Shown here piece by piece: positions 38,611-47,299 of a DNA stretch of 64,000 nt. Numbering within the stretch: the first letter of the stretch is position 1; the number at the start of each line of letters is the position of its first letter. Source of the stretch: Pseudomonas bharatica CSV86 (GTDB taxonomy: Bacteria; Pseudomonadota; Gammaproteobacteria; Pseudomonadales; Pseudomonadaceae); NCBI RefSeq assembly GCF_000319305.2, contig NZ_AMWJ02000002.1, forward strand, positions 1,302,001-1,366,000, written 5' to 3'. The notes under the pieces are model-generated. The model made no database searches, was not told the origin of the DNA, and was given only the letters and a program-made list of their open reading frames with translations. The translations under genes were made by a program, and so were the position numbers.

Positions 38611-39718
38611 GAGGCACCTCCGCAGCACGGGCACGCATCTTCAGGCGCAGCGGCTCCCAGTACATCAGGCCGAGACCGATCAGCAGGAACAGCAGGTGCA
38701 CCGGCCACAGGCCCACGGAAAGCGGGATCTTGCCCTTCTCCAGGGCGCCGCGGGCGGCAATCAGGACGGTCAGGTAGGCCATATACAGGAGAATCGCCGG
38801 CAGCAGCTTGAGGAAACGGCCCTGACGCGGATTGACCCGCGACAGCGGCACCGCCATAAGGGTCACGATGAACACCAGCAGGGGCAGCGACAGGCGCCAC
38901 TCCAGCTCTGCGCGCTCGCGCGGGGCATCGCTCTTGAACAGTTCGGAGGTGGGGATCGCCTCGCGTTCGGTGATGTCCTGGCTGACTTCCGGCTTGGGCA
39001 GCAGTACGCCATAGGTGTCGTACTTGATCGCCCGGTAGTCGGCCTGGCCCGGATTGCCGTCGTAGCGATAGCCGTTTTCCAGGATCAGGTAACGATTGCC
39101 GTCGGCCTGGACTTCCTGGCGCCCTTTCTCGGCGACCAGCACGCTGATGCCGCGGTCCTTGCTTTTGTCGCTGGAGAAACGCTTCTCGGAAATGAACACG
39201 CCGGCCAAGTTGGCGCGGTCGTCCGAGAGTTGTTCGGTGTAGGTCACCCGGGTGCCATCACGCAAGGTCTGGAAACGGCCCGGCACCAGGGTGTCGAACT
39301 CGGTCAGGGCATCCTGCTGGTTGATGATCTGCGCAACGCGCGCGACGCCCTGCGGCGCCAGGCTCAGGCTCAGCCAGGCGACGAGCAGCGCCACCAGCGC
39401 GGCCGGTGCCAGGGTCATGCACAGCAGGCGTTGCTGGCTCATGCCGGTGGCCGAAAGCACGGTCATTTCGCTTTCCAGATACAGGCGCCCGTAGGCCAGC
39501 AGGATGCCGAGGAACAGGCCCAGCGGCAGGATCAACTGCAGGAAGCCCGGCAGGCGATAGCCCATGATGAGGAACAGCACGCCCGGATCGAGCATGCCCT
39601 GTGCGGCCTGGGCCAGGTACTTGATGAAGCGCCCGCTCATGATGATGACCAGCAGCACGGCGCTGACGGCACTCAAGGTCACCAGGACCTCGCGGGACAG
39701 ATAACGGAAGACGATCAA
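38597..39718 (-). CDS. lptF: LPS export system permease LptF
   Basis: Partner of LptG in LPS extraction. The start is judged to be TTG at 39718 (MIVFRYLSREVLVTL): AGGAG is exactly 8 bases before it, whereas an in-frame GTG at 39727 overlaps the AGGAG itself. The product has 373 residues, with six membrane helices in two groups of three around a periplasmic domain. It is the first gene of lptFG and divergent from pepA. The ATPase partner LptB lies at the far right of this window. Confidence 0.92.
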   Translation of the reverse strand: MIVFRYLSREVLVTLSAVSAVLLVIIMSGRFIKYLAQAAQGMLDPGVLFLIMGYRLPGFLQLILPLGLFLGILLAYGRLYLESEMTVLSATGMSQQRLLCMTLAPAALVALLVAWLSLSLAPQGVARVAQIINQQDALTEFDTLVPGRFQTLRDGTRVTYTEQLSDDRANLAGVFISEKRFSSDKSKDRGISVLVAEKGRQEVQADGNRYLILENGYRYDGNPGQADYRAIKYDTYGVLLPKPEVSQDITEREAIPTSELFKSDAPRERAELEWRLSLPLLVFIVTLMAVPLSRVNPRQGRFLKLLPAILLYMAYLTVLIAARGALEKGKIPLSVGLWPVHLLFLLIGLGLMYWEPLRLKMRARAAEVPHAQA

Positions 39719-40016
39719 ACCAGCCACTCCTGGGTTGTCAGGCTCGGACAGCCAAACAAGGAAAACGTTGCAACCAACAAGATAGTTGCCGGTGCGTCAA
39801 TGCACCCGGACTTCGAAGTGGGCGCATTATCCTGTGATTGCCCCTGCCTGTCACTTCGCTCCGTGCAATGCTTGAAAACGGGGTTGTCATCGGCGCCGCA
39901 CCGGGCTCAAACTGGCGGCTTTGCGTCTGGCCCCTCACGCTGGCCAGGTCACTTCGAGCGCTCGCTGTGGTTTGTACGACAGGCAGCGCGCTGACAGTTC
40001 ATTCGGGGACCCTGAC

Positions 40017-41510
40017 ATGGAATTGGTTGTAAAAAGTGTAGCCGCAGCATCCTTGAAAACCGCCACCCTGGTCCTGCCCGTCGGCGAAGGCCGCAAATTG
40101 GGCGCCAGCGCCAAGGCCGTCGATGACGCCGCCAAGGGCGCCCTGAGCGCCGTGCTCAAGCGTGGCGATATCGCCGGCAAGGTCGGCCAGACCCTGCTGC
40201 TGCAAGGCATCGCCGGGCTGAAGGCCGAACGCGTGCTGCTGGTCGGCACCGGCAAGGACGAAAGCCTGGGCGACCGCAGCTGGCGCAAGATCGCCAATGC
40301 CATCCTCGGTGCCCTCAAGGGCCTGAACGGCGCCGACGCGGTACTGGCCCTGGACGACGTCGCCGTGGCCGGCCGCGATGCCCACTACGGCAAGATCCGC
40401 CTGCTGGCCGAAACCCTGCTCGACGGCGAATACGTCTTCGATCGTTTCAAAAGCCAGAAAGCCGAACCCCGCGCCCTGAAGAAAGTCACCCTGCTGGCCG
40501 ACAAGGCCGGGCTGGCCGACACCGAGCGCGCAGTCAAGCACGCCGTGGCCATCACCAGCGGCATGCACTTCACCCGCGACCTCGGCAACCTGCCGCCGAA
40601 CCTGTGCCACCCGACCTTCCTCGCCGAAGAAGCGAAGAACCTCGGCAAGGCGTTCAAGGGCCTCAAGGTCGAAGTCCTCGACGAGAAGAAGATCAAGGAC
40701 CTCGGCATGGGCGCCTTCTACGCCGTCGGCCAGGGCAGCGACCAGCCGCCACGCCTGATCGTGATGAACTACCAAGGCGCGAAGAAGAGCGACAAGCCGT
40801 TCGTGCTGGTGGGCAAGGGCATCACCTTCGACACCGGCGGCATCAGCCTGAAGCCGGGCGCCGGGATGGACGAGATGAAATTCGACATGTGCGGTGCCGC
40901 CAGCGTCTTCGGCACCCTGCGCGCCGTGCTCGAACTGCAGTTGCCGATCAACCTGGTATGCCTGCTGGCGTGCGCCGAAAACATGCCGAGCGGCGGCGCG
41001 ACCCGTCCGGGCGACATCGTCACCACCATGAGCGGGCAGACCGTGGAGATCCTCAACACCGACGCCGAAGGCCGCCTGGTGCTGTGCGACACCCTGACCT
41101 ACGCCGAGCGCTTCAAGCCGCAGGCGGTGATCGACATCGCCACCCTGACCGGCGCCTGCATCGTCGCCCTCGGCAGCCATACTTCGGGCCTGATGGGCAA
41201 CAGCGAGGCGCTGGTCGAACAACTGCTCGACGCCGGCAAGCGCGCCGACGACCGCGCCTGGCAATTGCCGCTGTTCGATGAATACCAGGAACAACTGGAC
41301 AGCCCGTTCGCCGACATCGCCAACATCGGCGGGCCGAAGGCCGGCACCATCACCGCCGGCTGTTTCCTTTCGCGCTTCGCCAAGGCCTACGACTGGGCAC
41401 ACCTGGACATCGCCGGCACCGCCTGGATCAGCGGCGGCAAGGACAAGGGCGCCACTGGCCGCCCGGTTCCGCTGCTGACCCAATACCTGCTCGACCGTGC
41501 CAATGCCTGA
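40017..41510 (+). CDS. pepA: Leucyl aminopeptidase
   Basis: Cytoplasmic M17-family aminopeptidase with two metal ions, also a DNA-binding protein in some gammaproteobacteria. 497 residues starting MELVVKSVAA. The active-site segment is GKGITFDTGGISLKPG and the family signature NTDAEGRL is at 347-354. It is divergent from lptFG and followed by holC in the same direction, 42 bases downstream. In-frame starts further left lack ribosome sites. Confidence 0.95.
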   Translation: MELVVKSVAAASLKTATLVLPVGEGRKLGASAKAVDDAAKGALSAVLKRGDIAGKVGQTLLLQGIAGLKAERVLLVGTGKDESLGDRSWRKIANAILGALKGLNGADAVLALDDVAVAGRDAHYGKIRLLAETLLDGEYVFDRFKSQKAEPRALKKVTLLADKAGLADTERAVKHAVAITSGMHFTRDLGNLPPNLCHPTFLAEEAKNLGKAFKGLKVEVLDEKKIKDLGMGAFYAVGQGSDQPPRLIVMNYQGAKKSDKPFVLVGKGITFDTGGISLKPGAGMDEMKFDMCGAASVFGTLRAVLELQLPINLVCLLACAENMPSGGATRPGDIVTTMSGQTVEILNTDAEGRLVLCDTLTYAERFKPQAVIDIATLTGACIVALGSHTSGLMGNSEALVEQLLDAGKRADDRAWQLPLFDEYQEQLDSPFADIANIGGPKAGTITAGCFLSRFAKAYDWAHLDIAGTAWISGGKDKGATGRPVPLLTQYLLDRANA

Positions 41511-41552
41511 TCCGGAGGCCGGCCGTTCGCGCGACCGGCCGGCGACTGCCCG

Positions 41553-41981
41553 ATGAGCAAAGTCGACTTCTACATCCTGCCCAGCCCCTCCCCCTCCGCG
41601 CGCCTGGACTTCGCCTGCAAGCTGTGCGAAAAGGCCTGGCGCCTGGGACATCGGGTCTATCTGCACTGCTCCGATGCGACACAGCGCGATGAACTGGATG
41701 CCCGCCTCTGGGCCTTCAAGGGCGAGGCGTTCGTGCCCCACAGCCATGCCGAAGAAGATGCGGCGGCTGCGGTGGCGCTGGGCATCGGCGAGAATGCCGG
41801 CGAACACCAGGACCTGCTGGTCAATCTCGACCTGAAGGTGCCACCGTTCGCCGGCCGCTTCGCCCGTATCGCCGAGATCGTGGTGGAGGATCCGGCGATC
41901 CGCCAGGCCACCCGAGAGAGTTTCCGCTTCTACCGTGAACAGGGCTATGCTCTGCAAGATCACCGCTTACAGCGATTCTGA
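41553..41981 (+). CDS. holC: DNA polymerase III subunit chi
   Basis: Chi links the clamp-loader complex to single-strand binding protein at the replication fork. 142 residues starting MSKVDFYILPSPSPSARLDFACKLCEKAW, a typical chi N-terminus, with the SSB-contact region in the C-terminal half. The order pepA-holC-valS is widely conserved. It ends 5 bases before the next small gene, so the two are probably co-translated. Confidence 0.93.
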   Translation: MSKVDFYILPSPSPSARLDFACKLCEKAWRLGHRVYLHCSDATQRDELDARLWAFKGEAFVPHSHAEEDAAAAVALGIGENAGEHQDLLVNLDLKVPPFAGRFARIAEIVVEDPAIRQATRESFRFYREQGYALQDHRLQRF

Positions 41982-41986
41982 CGACG

Positions 41987-42352
41987 ATGGACAAACGCCC
42001 GCCCCTGCCTCAATCCGCTCATTTGCTCGACGACCTGGAATCGATTCGCCAGCTGCTGGGCGATGAAACCCTGCAGCCGCCGCTGCTGACCGAGACCGTC
42101 GAAGAGCAGATTCCTTTGCTGCTGGAACCTGCCGAAGAACCGGACAGACCGGCGCCCGCCGCGGCCCCGGCGGAAGAAGTCGATCCGCAGACCCGCCGCC
42201 AGGACACCCTGCTGCACCTGGACGCCGAACTTCGTGCCGCCGCGCAATTGATCATGCAGGACGTGATCGACGATTTCGCCCCGCACATCGAGAACGAGAT
42301 CAAGCGCCGCCTGGACGCACGCCTGGAACGCCTGCTCAACCAGTCTTCCTAA
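41987..42352 (+). CDS. Conserved hypothetical protein downstream of holC
   Basis: A 121-residue acidic protein, Pro- and Glu-rich in the middle (EEQIPLLLEPAEEPDRPAPA), with a predicted helical C-terminus (ELRAAAQLIMQDVIDDFAPHIENEIKRRLDARLERLL). No signal peptide and no recognised enzyme motif. It starts 5 bases after holC and precedes valS, a position kept in Pseudomonas as I recall. The linker-plus-helix design suggests a protein-protein adaptor, perhaps for replication, but this is a guess. Confidence 0.8.
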   Translation: MDKRPPLPQSAHLLDDLESIRQLLGDETLQPPLLTETVEEQIPLLLEPAEEPDRPAPAAAPAEEVDPQTRRQDTLLHLDAELRAAAQLIMQDVIDDFAPHIENEIKRRLDARLERLLNQSS

Positions 42353-42383
42353 ATTGCTCCAGCCTGAAGGCCTGCACAAAACC

Positions 42384-42472
42384 CTGTGGGAGCTGGCTTG
42401 CCAGCGATTTGGCCAGGCCTGACAACATCATTGCCCTTGCCGGCCTCATCGCTGGCAAGCCAGCTCCCACAA
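42384..42472. repeat. REP doublet between the holC-linked gene and valS
   Basis: Two REP units in outward orientation with a 40-bp spacer (CTGTGGGAGC at 42384, GCTCCCACA ending near 42471). It lies just upstream of the valS promoter. Confidence 0.9.
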
Positions 42473-42520
42473 GGTTTTGTGTTGTCTTCCCTGCTTATCG
42501 CCTCAACCCCCCGCCTCCGT

Positions 42521-42526
42521 TATACT
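42521..42526 (+). promoter_or_regulatory. Probable -10 box of valS
   Basis: TATACT at 42521-42526 lies 42 bases before the valS ATG. No good -35 hexamer is visible, so the promoter assignment is tentative. Confidence 0.4.
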
Positions 42527-42567
42527 TCCCGGCTTTCCCGAATAAATGCCATAGGGTCCCCCGCGCA

Positions 42568-45414
42568 ATGGATAAGACCTACCAGCCGCACGCCATCGAA
42601 ACCTCCTGGTACAACACCTGGGAGTCCGAGAACTACTTCGCCCCGCAAGGCGCAGGCGAGTCGTACACCATCATGATTCCGCCGCCGAACGTCACCGGCA
42701 GCCTGCATATGGGCCACGGCTTCAACAATGCGATCATGGACGCCCTGATCCGCTTCCGCCGCATGCAAGGCCGCAACACCCTGTGGCAGCCAGGCACCGA
42801 CCACGCCGGTATCGCAACGCAGATGCTGGTGGAGCGTCAACTGGAAGCCAAGGGCCAGAACCGCCACGACCTGGGCCGCGAGAAGTTCCTGGAAAAGGTC
42901 TGGGAATGGAAGGATCAGTCCGGTGGCAACATCAGCCGCCAGATCCGCCGCCTGGGCTCCTCGGTGGACTGGAGCCGCGAGCGCTTCACCATGGATGACG
43001 GCCTGTCCGAAGCGGTCAAGGAAGCCTTCGTGCGCCTGCATGAGGACGGCCTGATCTACCGCGGCAAGCGCCTGGTCAACTGGGACACCAAGCTGCACAC
43101 GGCGATCTCCGACCTCGAAGTGGAAAACCACGACGAGAAAGGCCACCTGTGGAACCTGCGCTACCCGCTGGCCGACGGCGCGAAAACCGCCGAGGGCCAG
43201 GACTACCTGGTGGTTGCCACCACCCGTCCGGAAACCATGCTCGGCGACGCTGCCGTGGCCGTGAACCCGAACGACGAGCGCTACCAGGCACTGATCGGCA
43301 AGTTCGTCGAGCTGCCGCTGGTCGGCCGACGCATCCCGATCATCGCCGACGATTACTGCGACCCCGAGTTCGGCACCGGCTGCGTGAAGATCACCCCGGC
43401 CCACGATTTCAACGACTACGAAGTCGGCAAGCGCCACAACCTGCCGCTACTGAACATCTTCGACAAGAACGCGGCGGTCCTGGCCAACGCCCAAGTGTTC
43501 AACCTTGACGGCAGCCTCAACGAGTCCATCGACGCGCGCCTGCCGGCCAAGTACGCCGGCCTCGACCGCTTCGCCGCGCGCAAGCAGATCGTTGCCGACT
43601 TCGAAGCGCTGGGCCTGCTGGTCAGCGTCGACGACCACGCCCTGAAAGTGCCGAAGGGCGACCGCTCGGGCACCGTCATCGAGCCGTGGCTGACCGACCA
43701 GTGGTACGTCTCCACCAAGCCGCTGGCAGAGCCTGCCATCGCCGCCGTGGAAGACGGCCGTATCCAGTTCGTGCCCAAGCAGTACGAGAACATGTACTTC
43801 TCCTGGATGCGCGACATCCAGGACTGGTGCATCAGCCGCCAGCTGTGGTGGGGCCATCGCATCCCGGCCTGGTACGACGAGTCCGGCAAGGTCTACGTCG
43901 GTCGCAGCGAAGAAGAAGTCCGCGCGAAGAACAACCTCGGCGCCGACGTGGTCCTGAATCAGGACAACGACGTCCTCGACACCTGGTTCAGCTCCGGCCT
44001 GTGGACCTTCTCCACCCTCGGCTGGCCGCAGCAGACCGAATTCCTCAAGACCTTCCACTCCACCGACGTGCTGGTCACCGGCTTCGACATCATTTTCTTC
44101 TGGGTCGCCCGGATGATCATGCTGACCATGCACCTGGTGAAGAACGAGGACGGCACCCCGCAGGTACCGTTCAAGACCGTCTACGTCCATGGCTTGGTGC
44201 GCGACGGCCAGGGCCAGAAGATGTCCAAGTCCAAGGGCAACGTCCTCGACCCGCTGGATATCGTCGATGGCATCACCCTCGATGCACTGCTGGAAAAACG
44301 CACCAGCGGCCTGATGCAGCCGAAGCTGGCGGAGAAAATCGCCAAGCAGACCAAGGCCGAGTTCCCTGAAGGCATCGCCAGCTACGGTACCGATGCCCTG
44401 CGCTTTACCTTCTGCTCGCTGGCGTCCACCGGTCGTGACATCAAGTTCGACATGGGCCGCGTCGAGGGCTATCGCAACTTCTGCAACAAGATCTGGAACG
44501 CCGCTCGCTACGTGCTGGACAAGGGCGAAGACTGCGGCCAGAACGGCGAGGCCTACGAGCTGTCCCTGGCCGATCGCTGGATCATCTCGCAGTTGCAGCG
44601 CACCGAAGCCGAAGTGACCCGCCAATTGGAGCAGTTCCGCTTCGACCTGGCCGCCCAGGCCCTCTACGAGTTCATCTGGAACCAGTACTGCGACTGGTAC
44701 CTCGAGCTGTCCAAGCCGGTGCTGTGGGACGAGAACGCCCCGGTCGAGCGCGCCCGCGGCACCCGTCGCACGCTGGTCCGCGTGCTGGAAGTAGCGCTGC
44801 GCCTGGCCCATCCGTTCATGCCGTTCATCACCGAGGAAATCTGGCAGCGCCTGGCGCCGCTGGCCGGCATCGACGGCAAGACCATCATGCTGCAGCCATG
44901 GCCCGTTGCGAACGAAAGCCGCATCGACGCCGCCGCCGAAGCCGATATCGAGTGGGTCAAGGAACTGATGCTCGGGGTACGCAATATCCGCGGCGAGATG
45001 AACATCGGCCCGGGCAAGCCGCTGCAACTGTTCCTGAAAAACGCCAGTGCCGATGACCAGCGCCGCCTGGTCGAGAACGAAGCCCTGCTGAAGAAACTGG
45101 CGAAGATCGAGTCGTTCACCGTGCTCGGCGAACAGGACGAAGCGCCGCTGAGTGCCACTGCGCTGGTGGGTGACCTGCAAGTGCTGGTGCCGATGGCCGG
45201 CCTGATCGACAAGGATGCCGAGCTGGCACGCCTGAGCAAGGAAATCCAGCGTCTGCAAGGCGAGGTCCAGCGAGTCGGCGGCAAGTTGTCCAACGCCGCC
45301 TTCGTCGACAAGGCACCACCTGCGGTGATCGAAAAGGAGCGCGCCAAGCTGGCCGAAGCCGAACAGGCCCTGGCCAACTTCACCGAGCAGCACGCGCGGA
45401 TCGCAGCTCTTTAA
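42568..45414 (+). CDS. valS: Valyl-tRNA synthetase
   Basis: Class I aminoacyl-tRNA synthetase charging tRNA-Val, with editing of threonine. The 948-residue protein starts MDKTYQPHAIETSWYNTWES. The HIGH motif appears as HMGH (47-50) in PPNVTGSLHMGHGFNN and the KMSKS loop is at 551-555. The editing domain lies between (TTRPETMLGDAAVAV), and the C-terminal coiled-coil arm is about 880-945 (LSKEIQRLQGEVQRVGGKL). Frames starting further upstream run through the REP doublet and are not credible. Confidence 0.97.
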   Translation: MDKTYQPHAIETSWYNTWESENYFAPQGAGESYTIMIPPPNVTGSLHMGHGFNNAIMDALIRFRRMQGRNTLWQPGTDHAGIATQMLVERQLEAKGQNRHDLGREKFLEKVWEWKDQSGGNISRQIRRLGSSVDWSRERFTMDDGLSEAVKEAFVRLHEDGLIYRGKRLVNWDTKLHTAISDLEVENHDEKGHLWNLRYPLADGAKTAEGQDYLVVATTRPETMLGDAAVAVNPNDERYQALIGKFVELPLVGRRIPIIADDYCDPEFGTGCVKITPAHDFNDYEVGKRHNLPLLNIFDKNAAVLANAQVFNLDGSLNESIDARLPAKYAGLDRFAARKQIVADFEALGLLVSVDDHALKVPKGDRSGTVIEPWLTDQWYVSTKPLAEPAIAAVEDGRIQFVPKQYENMYFSWMRDIQDWCISRQLWWGHRIPAWYDESGKVYVGRSEEEVRAKNNLGADVVLNQDNDVLDTWFSSGLWTFSTLGWPQQTEFLKTFHSTDVLVTGFDIIFFWVARMIMLTMHLVKNEDGTPQVPFKTVYVHGLVRDGQGQKMSKSKGNVLDPLDIVDGITLDALLEKRTSGLMQPKLAEKIAKQTKAEFPEGIASYGTDALRFTFCSLASTGRDIKFDMGRVEGYRNFCNKIWNAARYVLDKGEDCGQNGEAYELSLADRWIISQLQRTEAEVTRQLEQFRFDLAAQALYEFIWNQYCDWYLELSKPVLWDENAPVERARGTRRTLVRVLEVALRLAHPFMPFITEEIWQRLAPLAGIDGKTIMLQPWPVANESRIDAAAEADIEWVKELMLGVRNIRGEMNIGPGKPLQLFLKNASADDQRRLVENEALLKKLAKIESFTVLGEQDEAPLSATALVGDLQVLVPMAGLIDKDAELARLSKEIQRLQGEVQRVGGKLSNAAFVDKAPPAVIEKERAKLAEAEQALANFTEQHARIAAL

Positions 45415-45437
45415 ACAAGGCGACAGCGCCGCGGCCC

Positions 45438-45527
45438 CTGTGGGAGCTGGCTTGTCGGAGCGCCGAACCGCAGCGATGACGATGGTGAATTCACTGACGT
45501 AATCGCTGGCAAGCCAGCTCCCACAGG
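45438..45527. repeat. REP doublet downstream of valS, one unit with the 16-base substitution
   Basis: Outward-facing REP pair. In the left unit the central C is replaced by TCGGAGCGCCGAACCG at 45455-45470, the same sequence and strand as in the REP at 4681-4696, although the REP unit itself is in the opposite orientation. Confidence 0.9.
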
Positions 45528-45563
45528 TCTGCGTCAAGCCAACACATCATGCGGTAACCCTTG

Positions 45564-45590
45564 AGAGCGGGCCTGGCCCGCTCTTGTATT
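45564..45590 (+). terminator. Hairpin before rlmF, possible terminator
   Basis: AGAGCGGGC / GCCCGCTCT, 9 bp with loop CTG (45564-45572 and 45576-45584), followed by TGTATT. It could end valS transcription. It lies only 7 bases before the rlmF start codon. Confidence 0.55.
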
Positions 45591-45591
45591 A

Positions 45592-46539
45592 ATGACCATG
45601 AACAAACCCAGCCTGCACCCACGCAATCGCCATCAAGGCCGCTACGACTTCCCCCAGTTGATCAAGAGCAGCCCGGAACTGGCGCGCTTCACCATCACCA
45701 ACCCCCATGGCAAGCCGAGCATCGACTTCGCCGACCCGGAAGCGGTGCGGGTGTTCAACCGGGCGCTGCTCAAGGCCCAGTACGGCATCCAGTTCTGGGA
45801 TATTCCCGCCGACTACCTGTGTCCGCCGATTCCCGGCCGTGCCGATTACCTGCATGCGCTGGCCGATCTGCTGGCCGAGGAAAACGCCGGGGAGATCCCT
45901 CGTGGCGCGCAGATCCAGGTTCTGGACATCGGCGTCGGCGCCAACTGCATCTACCCGCTGCTGGGCAATGCCGATTACCGTTGGCGCTTCGCCGGCTCGG
46001 ATATCGACCCGGTCGCCCTGGCTTCGGCCAAGGCCATCGTCCAGGCCAATGGCCTGGGCAAGTTCATCAGCCTGCGCCAACAGGGCAACCGCAAGCACAT
46101 CCTCAGCGGCCTGCTGGCTGCCGACGAGCGCTTCGACCTGACCCTGTGCAACCCACCCTTCCACGCCTCTCGCGAGGAAGCTACCCGGGGCAGCCAGCGC
46201 AAATGGCGCGCCCTGGGCAAGGCCGATCCGAAGCGCAAGCTGCCGGTGCTGAACTTCGGCGGGCAGAACAACGAGTTGTGGTGCGAGGGCGGCGAGATTC
46301 GTTTCGTCACCCAATTGGTGCAGGAGAGCAAGGCCTTGGGCCAGCAGGTGCTGTGGTTCAGCAGCCTGGTGTCGAAGGCATCCAACCTGCCCGGCATCGA
46401 AGCCGCGCTGAAGAAGGCTGGCGCCGTGGAGCAGCGGGTGATGGAGATGGGCCAGGGGCAGAAACAGAGCCGCCTGGTGGCCTGGACTTTCCAGGATGCG
46501 GACACTCGCCAGCGTTGGCGCGAGCAACGCTGGAAATAA
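45592..46539 (+). CDS. rlmF: 23S rRNA (adenine-1618-N6)-methyltransferase
   Basis: SAM-dependent enzyme that methylates A1618 of 23S rRNA. 315 residues; the opening LHPRNRHQGRYDFPQLI and the catalytic NPPF motif (187-190, in LTLCNPPFHAS) with the SAM-binding loop VLDIGVGANCIYPLLG are typical of RlmF (YbiN). Two ATGs (45592 and 45598) are possible and neither has a clear ribosome site; a hairpin precedes them. The gene is convergent with hupN. Confidence 0.9.
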   Translation: MTMNKPSLHPRNRHQGRYDFPQLIKSSPELARFTITNPHGKPSIDFADPEAVRVFNRALLKAQYGIQFWDIPADYLCPPIPGRADYLHALADLLAEENAGEIPRGAQIQVLDIGVGANCIYPLLGNADYRWRFAGSDIDPVALASAKAIVQANGLGKFISLRQQGNRKHILSGLLAADERFDLTLCNPPFHASREEATRGSQRKWRALGKADPKRKLPVLNFGGQNNELWCEGGEIRFVTQLVQESKALGQQVLWFSSLVSKASNLPGIEAALKKAGAVEQRVMEMGQGQKQSRLVAWTFQDADTRQRWREQRWK

Positions 46540-46557
46540 CCAACTTCCGGCAGGTAT

Positions 46558-46596
46558 AAAAAAACCGCATCAGGCTCGCGCCGGATGCGGTTTTTT
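46558..46596. terminator. Bidirectional terminator between rlmF and hupN
   Basis: CCGCATC / GATGCGG (46565-46571 and 46584-46590) with A's before and six T's after, so it serves both converging genes. Confidence 0.88.
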
Positions 46597-46610
46597 CGTG
46601 CTGCTTACAA

Positions 46611-46892
46611 TTACTTGTTAACAGCGTCGGTCAGCACTTTGGCTGGCACGAACTTGACGACTTTCTTGGCAGCGATTTCGATGGCAGCGCCAGTCGAAGG
46701 GTTGCGACCGGTACGGGCAGGACGCTCGGTGATTTTCAGCTTGCCAATGCCTGGCAGGGTGATTTCGCTGCCGTTTTCCAGTTGATCAGCAACGATCTGG
46801 CCCAGTTGCTCCAGAGCGTTACGCGCGGTGGTTTTCGGCGCGTCGATAGCTTCAGCGATATCGGCGATCAGTTGGTCTTTGGTCAATGCCAT
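46611..46892 (-). CDS. hupN: HU-family nucleoid protein
   Basis: Small basic histone-like protein, 93 residues, that bends and compacts DNA. MALTKDQLIADIAEAIDAPK forms the dimerising helices, and GKLKITERPARTGRNPSTG the DNA-binding arm with the conserved RNP tip. P. putida carries three HU genes; the one beside ndpA is called hupN, hence the symbol. A compact nested inverted repeat lies about 120 bases upstream of its start. Confidence 0.88.
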   Translation of the reverse strand: MALTKDQLIADIAEAIDAPKTTARNALEQLGQIVADQLENGSEITLPGIGKLKITERPARTGRNPSTGAAIEIAAKKVVKFVPAKVLTDAVNK

Positions 46893-47299
46893 GGTGGTGT
46901 TCCTTCCCTAATCAAATTCAGTGAGTTTGCAGAGTGCCGTGTCAGCCGTCGATTCCGGTTTCGTAGTGCGGAAACCCGGGGTACTTCCATTTTGCCAATC
47001 GCGTATGTAGATACATAAAAATGCGATTGGTTCGACGTGACGCCAGCGGTCTGCCAGCAATGCGCCTTAAGGGGGGCGCAAGACCGGGCAAAACTACCAC
47101 AGGAATGGATAAATATCCGCTTCGCCCAAGGCAAAAGTGCAGGTTTTTCGGGGGTTACACAAAATATCGCAAAAAAGGGAAGGAAAAACGAACCTTGATC
47201 CTTCGCATGCGCTACAGAACCCCGTCCCGGGCTCCAGCTAGGTTACACTTGGCAACTTTGCCCGGCCCCGCGCCATACCCTCACCGAGCCGAGAATTCC
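46893..47299. other. Intergenic region between hupN and ndpA
   Basis: The 407-bp divergent control region. It contains the nested inverted repeat at 46995-47030 and a TACACT near 47244 that could be the ndpA -10 box. I see no gene in it. Confidence 0.5.
46995..47030. repeat. Nested inverted repeats upstream of hupN
   Basis: Outer arms CCAATCGC (46995-47002) and GCGATTGG (47023-47030) enclose a second perfect repeat, TATGTA-GA-TACATA (47004-47017). The element could be a paired operator or, on the minus strand, a hairpin in the hupN leader. Confidence 0.65.

Noticed and set aside
39999..41963. A 654-codon minus-strand frame opposite pepA-holC
   Set aside because: Biased low-complexity translation and full overlap with pepA, whose motifs are clear.
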